Virus record (IMG/VR): IMGVR_UViG_3300045974_000760
Span: 1-64,000 of that record
From: a virus
DNA length: 64,000 nt
Direction: 5' to 3' (one strand)
The notes under the pieces were generated by a model that saw nothing but the letters and a program-made list of their open reading frames with translations, had not been told where the DNA came from and searched no databases. Shown in pieces: positions 41,207 to 46,905 of this stretch; the first letter of the stretch is position 1, and every line of letters starts with the position of its first letter. The position numbers and the translations under genes are program-made.

Positions 41207-41880
41207 CATGGTGCGAGGCAGGTGACGTTCGCGCCAGCACCTGATACCGGAATGCCATTGCCGTCGTAGTCGACGAACGTGCACATCCAGCCCTGCACCC
41301 CGCTGCTGCCGGCAGGGCCAAACGATGTAATGCGCCTCGTCGATCCGTTGGCGTAGGTGAATGCGCAGCCTCCCGTCAACGCGATATCACCGGGGTCGCA
41401 CAGCGCGGTTATTATCGTCATCGCGTTCCGCGGCAACACCTGATTCACGGCGCTGCGTAGGTACGTCTGCGACGTCGACAAAGTGCCCGCCGGACCGACA
41501 GGACCAACTGCGCCTGTTGGCCCCGCTACGCCCGCAGGGCCTGCAGGCCCTTGTGCGCCCTGCGGGCCTTGTGCACCTGGGGAGCCCGGCGTTCCTTGCG
41601 CGCCCGTCTGCCCTGTTGGCCCCTGCACGCCTTGAGGGCCTGCTGCGCCGGGCTCCCCCGCAATACCTTGAGGCCCCGCAGGCCCCAGAGCTCCAACCGG
41701 GCCCTGGTCACCCTTCACACCCGGCTCGCCCTGTGGCCCTGCCGCGCCAGCAGGTCCGGTTGACCCAGGTGTACCTGGAACGCCAGCATCGCCCACGAGA
41801 CCGTTGGCTCCGGGATCTCCTGCATCACCGCCGCCACAACCAACCGCAAACATCATTGCTACAACGAATAGATACCTCAT
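41206..41880 (-). CDS. Collagen-like lipoprotein
   Basis: 224 aa on the reverse strand. [15 protein letters not shown] is a short lipoprotein signal with Cys15 as the lipid site. Residues 20-135 hold 38 uninterrupted G-x-y triplets rich in Pro, Ala and Gln, a collagen triple-helix stretch. A C-terminal domain of about 85 residues has four cysteines (LCDPGD, GGCAF, WMCTF, VTCLAP). Expected to trimerise on the cell surface or outer membrane. Collagen-like repeats are common in phage fibres, but a lipoprotein signal is not. May be a lysogeny or superinfection surface gene. The start overlaps the upstream stop (ATGA). Confidence 0.85.
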   Translation of the reverse strand: MRYLFVVAMMFAVGCGGGDAGDPGANGLVGDAGVPGTPGSTGPAGAAGPQGEPGVKGDQGPVGALGPAGPQGIAGEPGAAGPQGVQGPTGQTGAQGTPGSPGAQGPQGAQGPAGPAGVAGPTGAVGPVGPAGTLSTSQTYLRSAVNQVLPRNAMTIITALCDPGDIALTGGCAFTYANGSTRRITSFGPAGSSGVQGWMCTFVDYDGNGIPVSGAGANVTCLAP

Positions 41881-42155
41881 CGCGCTTCCTCTTTCTCGAT
41901 GGCGAGCGCCACCGTTTTGATCGCCTCAGCCGGGGGAATGCCGGCGGCGGTTAGCCGCGTGTACATTTGGCCCGCGTCGAAACCCTTCGCGGACTCCGCA
42001 GGCCATTCGACTTCTACAACTTCACTTGACGTGCGCTCTACGCGCACTCGAGCGTTACCCTGTTGCGGCGGGGCGGGATGGGAGCCGCTACTGCCCCCCT
42101 TGTTTCCCCCCACCGCGTACAACCCAAGCCCAACAAGAAGTGGGAGTAGGAACAT
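41877..42155 (-). CDS. Small membrane-anchored protein
   Basis: 92 aa, AAGGAG 9 nt before the ATG at 42155. Residues 1-16 ([16 protein letters not shown]) are a hydrophobic anchor, followed by a Gly/Ser/Pro linker and a folded part ([19 protein letters not shown], then [17 protein letters not shown]). Translationally coupled to the collagen-like lipoprotein, so the pair may work together at the envelope. Confidence 0.72.
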   Translation of the reverse strand: MFLLPLLVGLGLYAVGGNKGGSSGSHPAPPQQGNARVRVERTSSEVVEVEWPAESAKGFDAGQMYTRLTAAGIPPAEAIKTVALAIEKEEAR

Positions 42156-42173
42156 GGTTTTTTTCTCCTTCAA

Positions 42174-42192
42174 GTTCCTTATCCCCGGTTCC
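42174..42192 (-). promoter_or_regulatory. Predicted phage promoter (CCGG-ATAAG motif)
   Basis: On the reverse strand CCGGGGATAAGGAACTTGA. Spacing to the ATG at 42155 leaves a leader of about 20 nt that includes AAGGAG. Drives the two envelope genes. Confidence 0.65.
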
Positions 42193-42202
42193 CCCTACCG
42201 AT

Positions 42203-42637
42203 TCAGGGCCGGCAAAGCACGTAGCTCATCGGCGTCAACGCCTCGAGCCTGAAGCCCGCGCCCTTGTACAGCTTCACCGCAGTCTCGTTGCTCTTCTCTA
42301 CCTCGAGCTGAACACTCTGCGCGCCCAGCTTCTCGGCCTCGTCGATGAGCTCGCCAATCACCGCCTTGCCATAGCCTCTGCCCCGCAAGAACGGCATGAT
42401 GCCCAAGTACAGGATATCGAAGATCTCCTCCTTCCAGCTCACAACCGCGTAGCCCACAGGAGTACCCCCAGGCCCCGTCAATGCGAGGTACAACCTCCCC
42501 GAGCCGTTGCCGAGGTGATGCTCAAGCGTCGGGACGTTCAACATCGTGCCGGGAAGGACTGACTCATTCCACGCAACGATGTAATCGAGAAGCCCGGGGG
42601 TTGTCTGCTCTACCAACTGGATGTACACGTTGTGCAT
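42203..42637 (-). CDS. GNAT-family acetyltransferase
   Basis: 144 aa from the ATG at 42637; an extension to 42703 is open but improbable. The acetyl-CoA loop RGRGYGKAVIGELIDEA lies after strand YLGIMPFL, with downstream strand VQLEVEKSNETAVKLYKGAGF, the full GNAT motif A/B pattern. GNAT enzymes move acetyl groups to small molecules or proteins; the substrate is unknown. Its start overlaps that of a divergent forward gene. Confidence 0.88.
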   Translation of the reverse strand: MHNVYIQLVEQTTPGLLDYIVAWNESVLPGTMLNVPTLEHHLGNGSGRLYLALTGPGGTPVGYAVVSWKEEIFDILYLGIMPFLRGRGYGKAVIGELIDEAEKLGAQSVQLEVEKSNETAVKLYKGAGFRLEALTPMSYVLCRP

Positions 42638-42818
42638 GGTCTCAGTCTCCGTTGACACGTCTGATGGCGCCCCCACTGTAGAACAACAAGTCGATGCCGA
42701 CATCCAAGCATTCGAGGAATGGACTCAGGAGAAGCTCCAGTTCGAAAAGCTGACGAAGGCAGAGTGGGCAATCATCAAGACCTTCTGCGCTTTCAAGCTC
42801 GGTGTCGCAAAGGTGTAG
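42636..42818 (+). CDS. Small acidic protein
   Basis: 60 aa from ATG 42636, divergent and overlapping with the GNAT start. DGAPTVEQQVDADIQAFEEW then a helix (KAEWAIIKTFCAFKLGV). Third positions moderately G/C. Ends at the inverted repeat at 42821. Unknown. Confidence 0.5.
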   Translation: MVSVSVDTSDGAPTVEQQVDADIQAFEEWTQEKLQFEKLTKAEWAIIKTFCAFKLGVAKV

Positions 42819-42820
42819 CT

Positions 42821-42855
42821 AAGAAAAGCGAGTACTACCTGCTTCTCTTCTTTCA
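42821..42855 (+). terminator. Terminator between converging genes
   Basis: AAGAAAAGC and GCTTCTCTT (one A-C mismatch) with an 11-nt loop, followed by CTTTC. It follows the CTAAGAAAAG sequence seen at other ends. Confidence 0.65.
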
Positions 42856-43185
42856 CACGTCCCAGATTGCGCCCCTCCGCGCTCGCTCCGCGAGGAGCGC
42901 GTCGTGCCGCTCCTGGATCTTCGCCGCGAACGGCACGTCGGAGTAGGGGGAGCACACGCCCGTCTCCTGCGCGAGCTTCTGGTGCGCCACCAAGAGGAGC
43001 CAGAGGTGCACATGCACCAGCTGGCTCTTCCCGCTCGCCCACGGGTGCAGCGTTACGCACACTTCGTGTTCTTCGGTCATCTCCGATACGACCAACCCCA
43101 TCCGGTGCGCGGTGCCGTCTGGACCACAGAAGATCGCTGCACACTGAACCAAAAACCCGAGGTCTACATTGTCCATGCTCGTCAT
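42853..43185 (-). CDS. Hypothetical reverse-strand protein
   Basis: 110 aa from ATG 43185, AAAGG upstream. MTSMDNVDLGFLVQCAAIFCG then EEHEVCVTLHPWASGKSQLVH and a helix (WLLLVAHQKLAQETG). One of the singly transcribed island genes with its own promoter. Unknown family. Confidence 0.65.
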   Translation of the reverse strand: MTSMDNVDLGFLVQCAAIFCGPDGTAHRMGLVVSEMTEEHEVCVTLHPWASGKSQLVHVHLWLLLVAHQKLAQETGVCSPYSDVPFAAKIQERHDALLAERARRGAIWDV

Positions 43186-43215
43186 GTTTCGTGCCTTTCA
43201 GGAAGGAAGGGTCCT

Positions 43216-43240
43216 TCAGTATTCTTATGCCGGTTTACCC
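43216..43240 (-). promoter_or_regulatory. Predicted phage promoter (CCGG-ATAAG motif)
   Basis: Reverse strand GGGTAAACCGGCATAAG then AATACTGA, 30-40 nt before the ATG at 43185. The upstream part is half of an inverted repeat (43233-43259). Confidence 0.75.
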
Positions 43241-43259
43241 CCTCGGATTTAGGGTAAAC
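43233..43259. promoter_or_regulatory. Inverted repeat overlapping a predicted promoter
   Basis: GTTTACCC and GGGTAAAC, perfect 8-bp arms with an 11-nt spacer. One arm abuts the CCGG of the promoter, so it could be a regulator binding site. Confidence 0.5.
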
Positions 43260-43265
43260 AGGGGC

Positions 43266-43299
43266 TAAGAAAGGCGCGTACTGGCCCCCTCCTTTCTTA
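43266..43299 (-). terminator. Terminator with TAAGAAAGG arms
   Basis: TAAGAAAGG pairs with CCTTTCTTA (9 bp, perfect), 16-nt loop. The stop codon of the reverse gene ending at 43297 lies within one arm. Confidence 0.75.
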
Positions 43300-43728
43300 C
43301 ATACGTAGCCGTCTCGCCAGGCCGAAGAAGCCCCGGGGCACAGGGCGGTCGAACTCGCCCTTCGCGCTGAACCCGATGGCGGTCACCGTCTCATCGTCGG
43401 GCCACAGCAAGACGACCTGCGGACCCTTGCTGGGGTTGAGCCGTATCGCCCGCTTGATGGCGAGGATGTACAACTCCCCCCGCCACAGGGGGCGCAGCAT
43501 CAGACTTACGCCCGGGCACGCGGCGTAGTCCGCCTCGGCATTCTCGACCTCTTCCTCCTCTGTCCAGGCCGTATCATTACCCCCTGGACCAAAGACCCCC
43601 TTCGCTCCCACAACCAGGGTCGGGGTCGTCTCATCCAGGACACCGCCGCGAAGGGCGTCCCGGATACGTACCTTGCGCTGTCCCCAATCGGCACCAACGG
43701 CCCGTGCGGCTACCTCGTCTGCGCGCAT
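43297..43728 (-). CDS. Hypothetical reverse-strand protein
   Basis: 143 aa from ATG 43728, with AGGAGG 5 nt upstream; the longer frame to 43797 has no site. Charged N-terminus (RADEVAARAVGADWGQRKVRIRDAL), an acidic middle and a C-terminus with VVLLWPDDETVTAIGFSAKGEF. Overlaps the small upstream gene by 19 bases, so the two form a unit. Family unknown. Confidence 0.68.
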   Translation of the reverse strand: MRADEVAARAVGADWGQRKVRIRDALRGGVLDETTPTLVVGAKGVFGPGGNDTAWTEEEEVENAEADYAACPGVSLMLRPLWRGELYILAIKRAIRLNPSKGPQVVLLWPDDETVTAIGFSAKGEFDRPVPRGFFGLARRLRM

Positions 43729-43883
43729 GTTGCCCTCCTTGTTGCCTCGAGGACGCGTTGCTGGTGGTCGTAGCCCACCTCGCGCACTCGCCACCAAGTA
43801 CCCGCATCCCGCCCTACCTGCTCCGCGAACATCCGCTCAAGCAAGGCCCACTCGAATCTCTCGGACTCCCACATCTGTGGCAT
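43710..43883 (-). CDS. Small 57-aa reverse-strand protein
   Basis: A short gene absent from searches limited to 60 residues. MPQMWESERFEWALLERMFA, then WWRVREVGYDHQQRVLEA: a helical protein rich in Trp, Glu and Arg. Supported by the promoter motif just upstream, good third positions and overlap with the following gene's AGGAGG site. Function unknown. Confidence 0.58.
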   Translation of the reverse strand: MPQMWESERFEWALLERMFAEQVGRDAGTWWRVREVGYDHQQRVLEATRRATCAQTR

Positions 43884-43900
43884 GGCATTCTCCCTTCGGC

Positions 43901-43920
43901 TTTCTTATCCCCGAGAAGCC
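43901..43920 (-). promoter_or_regulatory. Predicted phage promoter (CGGG-ATAAG motif)
   Basis: Reverse strand TCGGGGATAAGAAAGCCGA, about 20 nt before the ATG at 43883. The least complete copy at the 3' end of the motif. Confidence 0.55.
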
Positions 43921-43959
43921 TCACAGATTGTGGAAGGTACATCCCCAGACATAGGGCTA

Positions 43960-43999
43960 GAAAAGAAGGGGAGCCTGCGCATCGCTACCCTTACTTTTC
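43960..43999 (-). terminator. Terminator-like inverted repeat
   Basis: GAAAAG-AGGG-AGC pairs with GCT-CCCT-CTTTTC, with two small internal mismatches, below the reverse gene ending at 44031. Shares the CTAGAAAAG arm seen at neighbouring ends. Confidence 0.55.
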
Positions 44000-44030
44000 C
44001 GTCTAAGCCGCCCGCCCGTCGGCGGACAGC

Positions 44031-44429
44031 TCAGACAAGACCGCGGCTGACCCCATCGATCAGCGCCACTTCGAGCCCGGCCGTTGCCGCGGCTGCCTCT
44101 ACCGCTGCCGCTGCGAGGGCGCTCCGGCGCCTGACCCAGTAGATCACGCCTCCGACCACGAGCACCGTGGCGACCGACCCGGCGGTGAGCGCAATCCAGT
44201 TGCGCTTACCAAACGCAAGGACCCCGTGGTCCTTGTTCCAGGCTGCAATCAGGCCTTTGATAGCCTCTTTGGCCTCCGGCGTGTTCTTGCCCACCTCCTT
44301 CTCGATGCGTTCGACGGCGTCCTTCATGGACACCTTCTCCGCGTCGACAGGTACTTCGCCCGGTGCAACTGCCGGGGCTGAGGTTGCGTTTGAAACGTTG
44401 ACTGCGGATGCTGCTGCGGGCGTGGTCAT
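44031..44429 (-). CDS. Single-span membrane protein
   Basis: 132 aa from ATG 44429. N-terminal 35 residues are Ala/Ser/Val-rich, then a helix (MKDAVERIEKEVGKNTPEAKEAIKGL), and a membrane span (IALTAGSVATVLVVGGVIYW) followed by arginines and an Ala-rich end. Topology probably N-out or N-in not determined. Role unknown; one of the island genes. Confidence 0.7.
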   Translation of the reverse strand: MTTPAAASAVNVSNATSAPAVAPGEVPVDAEKVSMKDAVERIEKEVGKNTPEAKEAIKGLIAAWNKDHGVLAFGKRNWIALTAGSVATVLVVGGVIYWVRRRSALAAAAVEAAAATAGLEVALIDGVSRGLV

Positions 44430-44460
44430 TGAAAACTCCAAAGCGGGGGGTTGTGGCCGC

Positions 44461-44485
44461 TCAGTAATCTTATACCCGGATTTGA
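44461..44485 (-). promoter_or_regulatory. Predicted phage promoter (CCGG-ATAAG motif)
   Basis: Reverse strand CAAATCCGGGTATAAG then ATTACTGA, about 30 nt before the ATG at 44429. Part of an 11-bp inverted repeat. Confidence 0.75.
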
Positions 44486-44520
44486 TGGTATTTTTAGCCC
44501 CTGCGCGCCTCCGGGTATAA
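44470..44520. repeat. Inverted copy of the promoter core
   Basis: TTATACCCGGA and TCCGGGTATAA are perfect 11-bp inverted repeats, 29 nt apart. The second copy faces the other way (TATAAC instead of TATAAG). GCGCGCC/GGCGCGC arms also enclose the right copy. Confidence 0.6.
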
Positions 44521-44537
44521 CGGCGCGCTGGGACGTA

Positions 44538-44587
44538 GGGGTACTCTGCCAGTACGATGAGATTGCTCATTCGTACTGATGTACCCC
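44538..44587. repeat. Nested inverted repeat
   Basis: Outer arms GGGGTAC/GTACCCC enclose an inner stem CAGTACGA-TGAG with CTCA-TCGTACTG (one bulged base). Total 50 nt. May fold as RNA or serve as an operator. It lies between genes, 40 nt from the next reverse-strand stop. Confidence 0.5.
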
Positions 44588-44598
44588 CCAATACGGGG

Positions 44599-44627
44599 GA
44601 CTACAACTACAACTTGTCGTTGTAGTC
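44599..44627 (-). terminator. Hairpin at the end of a reverse gene
   Basis: GACTACAAC and GTTGTAGTC, 9 bp perfect with an 11-nt loop, flanked by G and C runs. No T-run, so termination is only possible. Confidence 0.45.
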
Positions 44628-44852
44628 GTGCCCCTTGATCCTGGCACCCGGGACGGGCCCTTTAGCGGGCTCCTCGACCGGGTTCCGGGCTGCCAGGACC
44701 ACGTCCTGGTAATCCGCACGGTCACACTCGTAGGTGACCGTGTACTGCGCCTTCCCACGAAGGCGGAGGATTTCCGCCTCCGCCCACTCGTTGTACCTCT
44801 TAGCTCCGTAGCCAATGAGGTCCACGAGCAGACCGCCACCGAATCCCAGCAT
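44607..44852 (-). CDS. Small reverse-strand protein
   Basis: 81 aa, ATG 44852 with AAAGG upstream. MLGFGGGLLVDLIGYGAKRYNEW, then a strand (QYTVTYECDRADYQDVVLAA) and a Pro/Gly end. A short amphipathic N-terminus could associate with membranes. Driven by its own promoter. Confidence 0.62.
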   Translation of the reverse strand: MLGFGGGLLVDLIGYGAKRYNEWAEAEILRLRGKAQYTVTYECDRADYQDVVLAARNPVEEPAKGPVPGARIKGHDYNDKL

Positions 44853-44887
44853 GGTGTGACCTTTCTGAGAGGGGTAAATGAGGGCTC

Positions 44888-44913
44888 TCAGTACTCTTAT
44901 TCCGGTTTTGGTC
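44888..44913 (-). promoter_or_regulatory. Predicted phage promoter (CCGG-ATAAG motif)
   Basis: Reverse strand CCAAAACCGGAATAAG then AGTACTGA, about 30 nt before the ATG at 44852. A nearly ideal copy. Confidence 0.78.
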
Positions 44914-44994
44914 CTCTAAATACCCCCTTTGGGGCAGGAATGTGGAAGGTACAAATGGGGGCAAAAGGGGCCTAAAACGCCTAAAATGGGGGGT

Positions 44995-45019
44995 AAAACC
45001 CGGTATAAGTATATTGATG
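44995..45019 (+). promoter_or_regulatory. Predicted phage promoter touching a start codon
   Basis: ACCCGGTATAAG then TATATTGATGA. The ATG of the next gene lies 7 nt after ATAAG, so an mRNA from this promoter would have a very short or no leader. Confidence 0.72.
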
Positions 45020-45499
45020 ACACCCTCTACCAACGACGTTGTGCGTAACAATGCAGTGAACCCTGTTATCAAGTCGGACGACTTGACGACGGAAGAAAGG
45101 GAAATGATTCGACAGAAGCGGTTGCAGGAATCGGAAAAGGCAAAGGCGGTTGAATTCTACCTGCAGATCAAGCGGCTGGAAGAACAGATGGGGCTCTCCA
45201 TCAAGACGACAAGCTGCGATGCGCGGTTGATCAAAGACCCGCAGCTGAAAGCCACAAGGCTGGAAGCCGAGCACCAGGCACAGGTCGACTCGCTAAAGGC
45301 CCAGCTAGCGCAAGTGCGCGCGCTCAGCGAACAGCGTGCAGCTGCGGCTTCGTTGTTGGCGCTGGCGGGTGGCCTGATGTACGGGGCCCTCATCGGTAAG
45401 GCAGCAGGGCAGGTGACCGGCGCACAGGAAGGCGTCGAAGCGGCGATCAAGGCAGCGGGCCCATTGGGCAAGCTGCTTCGGCGCCGGTTGGAAAAGTAG
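45017..45499 (+). CDS. Coiled-coil protein with hydrophobic C-terminal helix
   Basis: 160 aa from ATG 45017, right at the promoter motif. The frame is open to 44942 but that part covers the promoter. Residues 20-115 form a charged coiled coil (EEREMIRQKRLQESEKAK..., AEHQAQVDSLKAQLAQVRAL), then a Gly/Ala/Leu hydrophobic segment (LLALAGGLMYGALIGKAAG) and a basic end. Holin-partner or virion protein are possible roles, unproven. Confidence 0.65.
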   Translation: MTPSTNDVVRNNAVNPVIKSDDLTTEEREMIRQKRLQESEKAKAVEFYLQIKRLEEQMGLSIKTTSCDARLIKDPQLKATRLEAEHQAQVDSLKAQLAQVRALSEQRAAAASLLALAGGLMYGALIGKAAGQVTGAQEGVEAAIKAAGPLGKLLRRRLEK

Positions 45500-45508
45500 T
45501 AAGAAGTA

Positions 45509-45534
45509 GGACCGGATGACCCCGGTTTTTTTAG
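45509..45534 (+). terminator. Intrinsic terminator
   Basis: ACCGG and CCGGT with a 6-nt loop (GGACCGG with CCGGTTT including G-T pairs), followed by seven T. It ends the gene at 45017-45499. Confidence 0.8.
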
Positions 45535-45562
45535 CCTCATGTCTTGTGAACTATTCGCCCAT

Positions 45563-45582
45563 CCCCGGGATAAGAGAGCTGG
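45563..45582 (+). promoter_or_regulatory. Predicted phage promoter (CCGG-ATAAG motif)
   Basis: CCCCGGGATAAGAGAGCTGG, about 45 nt before the ATG at 45618. Differs in the last bases (GCTGG). Confidence 0.6.
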
Positions 45583-45617
45583 CCGGACTTCACTGGCCCA
45601 TTGCCGGGGACATTCAA

Positions 45618-46196
45618 ATGCAAGTATTCCAGTTGACCGAGACGGTACGACAAGGCGTGGACGTGGTGTTCGGGGTGTTCGGGGAGACCGACGCAGTACT
45701 GCCTGTCGGGGATGCGGCGGTACCTCTGACCGAAGAGGCGATCCAGACCTTGTTGTGGCGCAACACTTACACCCTGACCGAGGCAGAGCTCGAGACGGCG
45801 GGGGCGCTGACCGCGTACAAGCGGAACCGGACGCCTACCCCATCCGACAAGGAGGCCGTTGTGAAGGTCTCCTTCGCCCCTGGTGAGGGGGGCTTCAGCG
45901 AGGTGACTGAGACCGCGTTCGACCTCGTCGAGAAGGCGGGGCGAATCTACCGGATGTACCACCCCCTCAGTCCGGACTCACGTTGCGTGCGGGTGTTGGC
46001 GAAGGGGGTCCATCGCTCGGGCGGGATGGCGTGGAATGAATACCTTTTGAGGGTCCGCCCATCAGATTCACCGGTCCTGCGTTGTTATAGGACAGGTGAG
46101 ACTGAAGGCGCGCCGCGAGAGGTGGAGTGGGGATGGGACGGTGTCAGGTGGCGCCGCTTCACCATCTCAAAGCCGAGGGCTTGCGTGCGCGGGTAA
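45618..46196 (+). CDS. Hypothetical protein of the accessory island
   Basis: 192 aa from ATG 45618 (MQVFQLTETVRQG); the open frame upstream includes promoter sequence. Beta-rich: VFQLTETVRQGVDVVFGVFG, RTPTPSDKEAVVKVSFAPGEGG and GGMAWNEYLLRVRPSDSPVL. It could be a small enzyme-free binding protein. No family identified. Confidence 0.65.
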   Translation: MQVFQLTETVRQGVDVVFGVFGETDAVLPVGDAAVPLTEEAIQTLLWRNTYTLTEAELETAGALTAYKRNRTPTPSDKEAVVKVSFAPGEGGFSEVTETAFDLVEKAGRIYRMYHPLSPDSRCVRVLAKGVHRSGGMAWNEYLLRVRPSDSPVLRCYRTGETEGAPREVEWGWDGVRWRRFTISKPRACVRG

Positions 46197-46206
46197 ATAC
46201 GTCCCC

Positions 46207-46230
46207 GTTCCGGGGATAAGGCTATTGATG
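46207..46230 (+). promoter_or_regulatory. Predicted phage promoter touching a start codon
   Basis: TTCCGGGGATAAGGCTATTGATGAC. Same 7-nt distance from ATAAG to the ATG as at 44995, so the leader is again almost absent. Confidence 0.7.
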
Positions 46231-46842
46231 ACCACCACTCACTGCGATTCGCCTCGCCCCGAAACCACAACCGCAGCTGGAGAACAGATTGGCATCCCGG
46301 AGAGGGATGACATTACGCCGGCCATCTTTGCGCTCAATCCGCCGTTTTACGCGCTCTTGCATCAGCTACCCTCCGACTCGAAGCGCGCAGGACTCGCGCT
46401 CCTGCTTCTCGAGCCGGCGGTGTCGTACTTCGTCCTGCAGCGGTTCGTAGCGCTCGGCATACTGCGGCTCCTTCGGCCGGAGCTGTTGGGCGCCATCGAC
46501 GAGTACCTCGACTCTCTGTCGCTCGAAGCCGTTGAGGTGCTGACGATGATGACCATGAACACGGTCACCGACTTGTACGAGGCGCTGCCGCGCTGGGGGT
46601 TCGAGAGCCCCATATCTCAGCGGGCGTGGTGCGCACGGAGGCTGGAGCTCGAGTGGTTGGCGGCGATGTTCGATGTCGACACCTCGGAGCTGGATCAGCT
46701 TGCCGAGGGTAAGATGACCCCTGGCTACGGGGACGCGCTCGACGTGTACGAGGAGTCGACACGTCTTGTTGTGCTTGCGGAGTTCGAGTTGGCCGACATG
46801 TTCAAAAGGCCGACTCGCTACTTCTACAACGAGTGCGGCTGA
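46228..46842 (+). CDS. Hypothetical protein of the accessory island
   Basis: 204 aa from ATG 46228. Helical, with LNPPFYALLHQLPSDSKRAGLALLLLEPAVSYFVLQRF and AVEVLTMMTMNTVTDLYEALPRW. Acidic overall. Ends inside the terminator at 46843. No recognised domain. Confidence 0.66.
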   Translation: MTTTHCDSPRPETTTAAGEQIGIPERDDITPAIFALNPPFYALLHQLPSDSKRAGLALLLLEPAVSYFVLQRFVALGILRLLRPELLGAIDEYLDSLSLEAVEVLTMMTMNTVTDLYEALPRWGFESPISQRAWCARRLELEWLAAMFDVDTSELDQLAEGKMTPGYGDALDVYEESTRLVVLAEFELADMFKRPTRYFYNECG

Positions 46843-46880
46843 GCTGAGAGAAGTGCGTGCTGCCCCGCACTTTTCTTAGC
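46843..46880 (+). terminator. Strong terminator before the tape measure
   Basis: GCTGAGAGAAGTGCG pairs with CGCACTTTTCTTAGC, 15 bp including two G-T pairs, loop of 8 nt. It isolates the tail-length gene from the accessory island. The right arm carries the recurring TTTTCTTAGCCCC. Confidence 0.8.
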
Positions 46881-46905
46881 CCCGTGTTACCCTCGGAGAG
46901 CTCCC

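Noticed and set aside
41361-41954. 197-aa forward frame over the collagen gene
   Set aside because: Complement of G-x-y repeats gives a Pro/Leu/Ala/Arg pattern; the reverse frame has a signal peptide and regular triplets.
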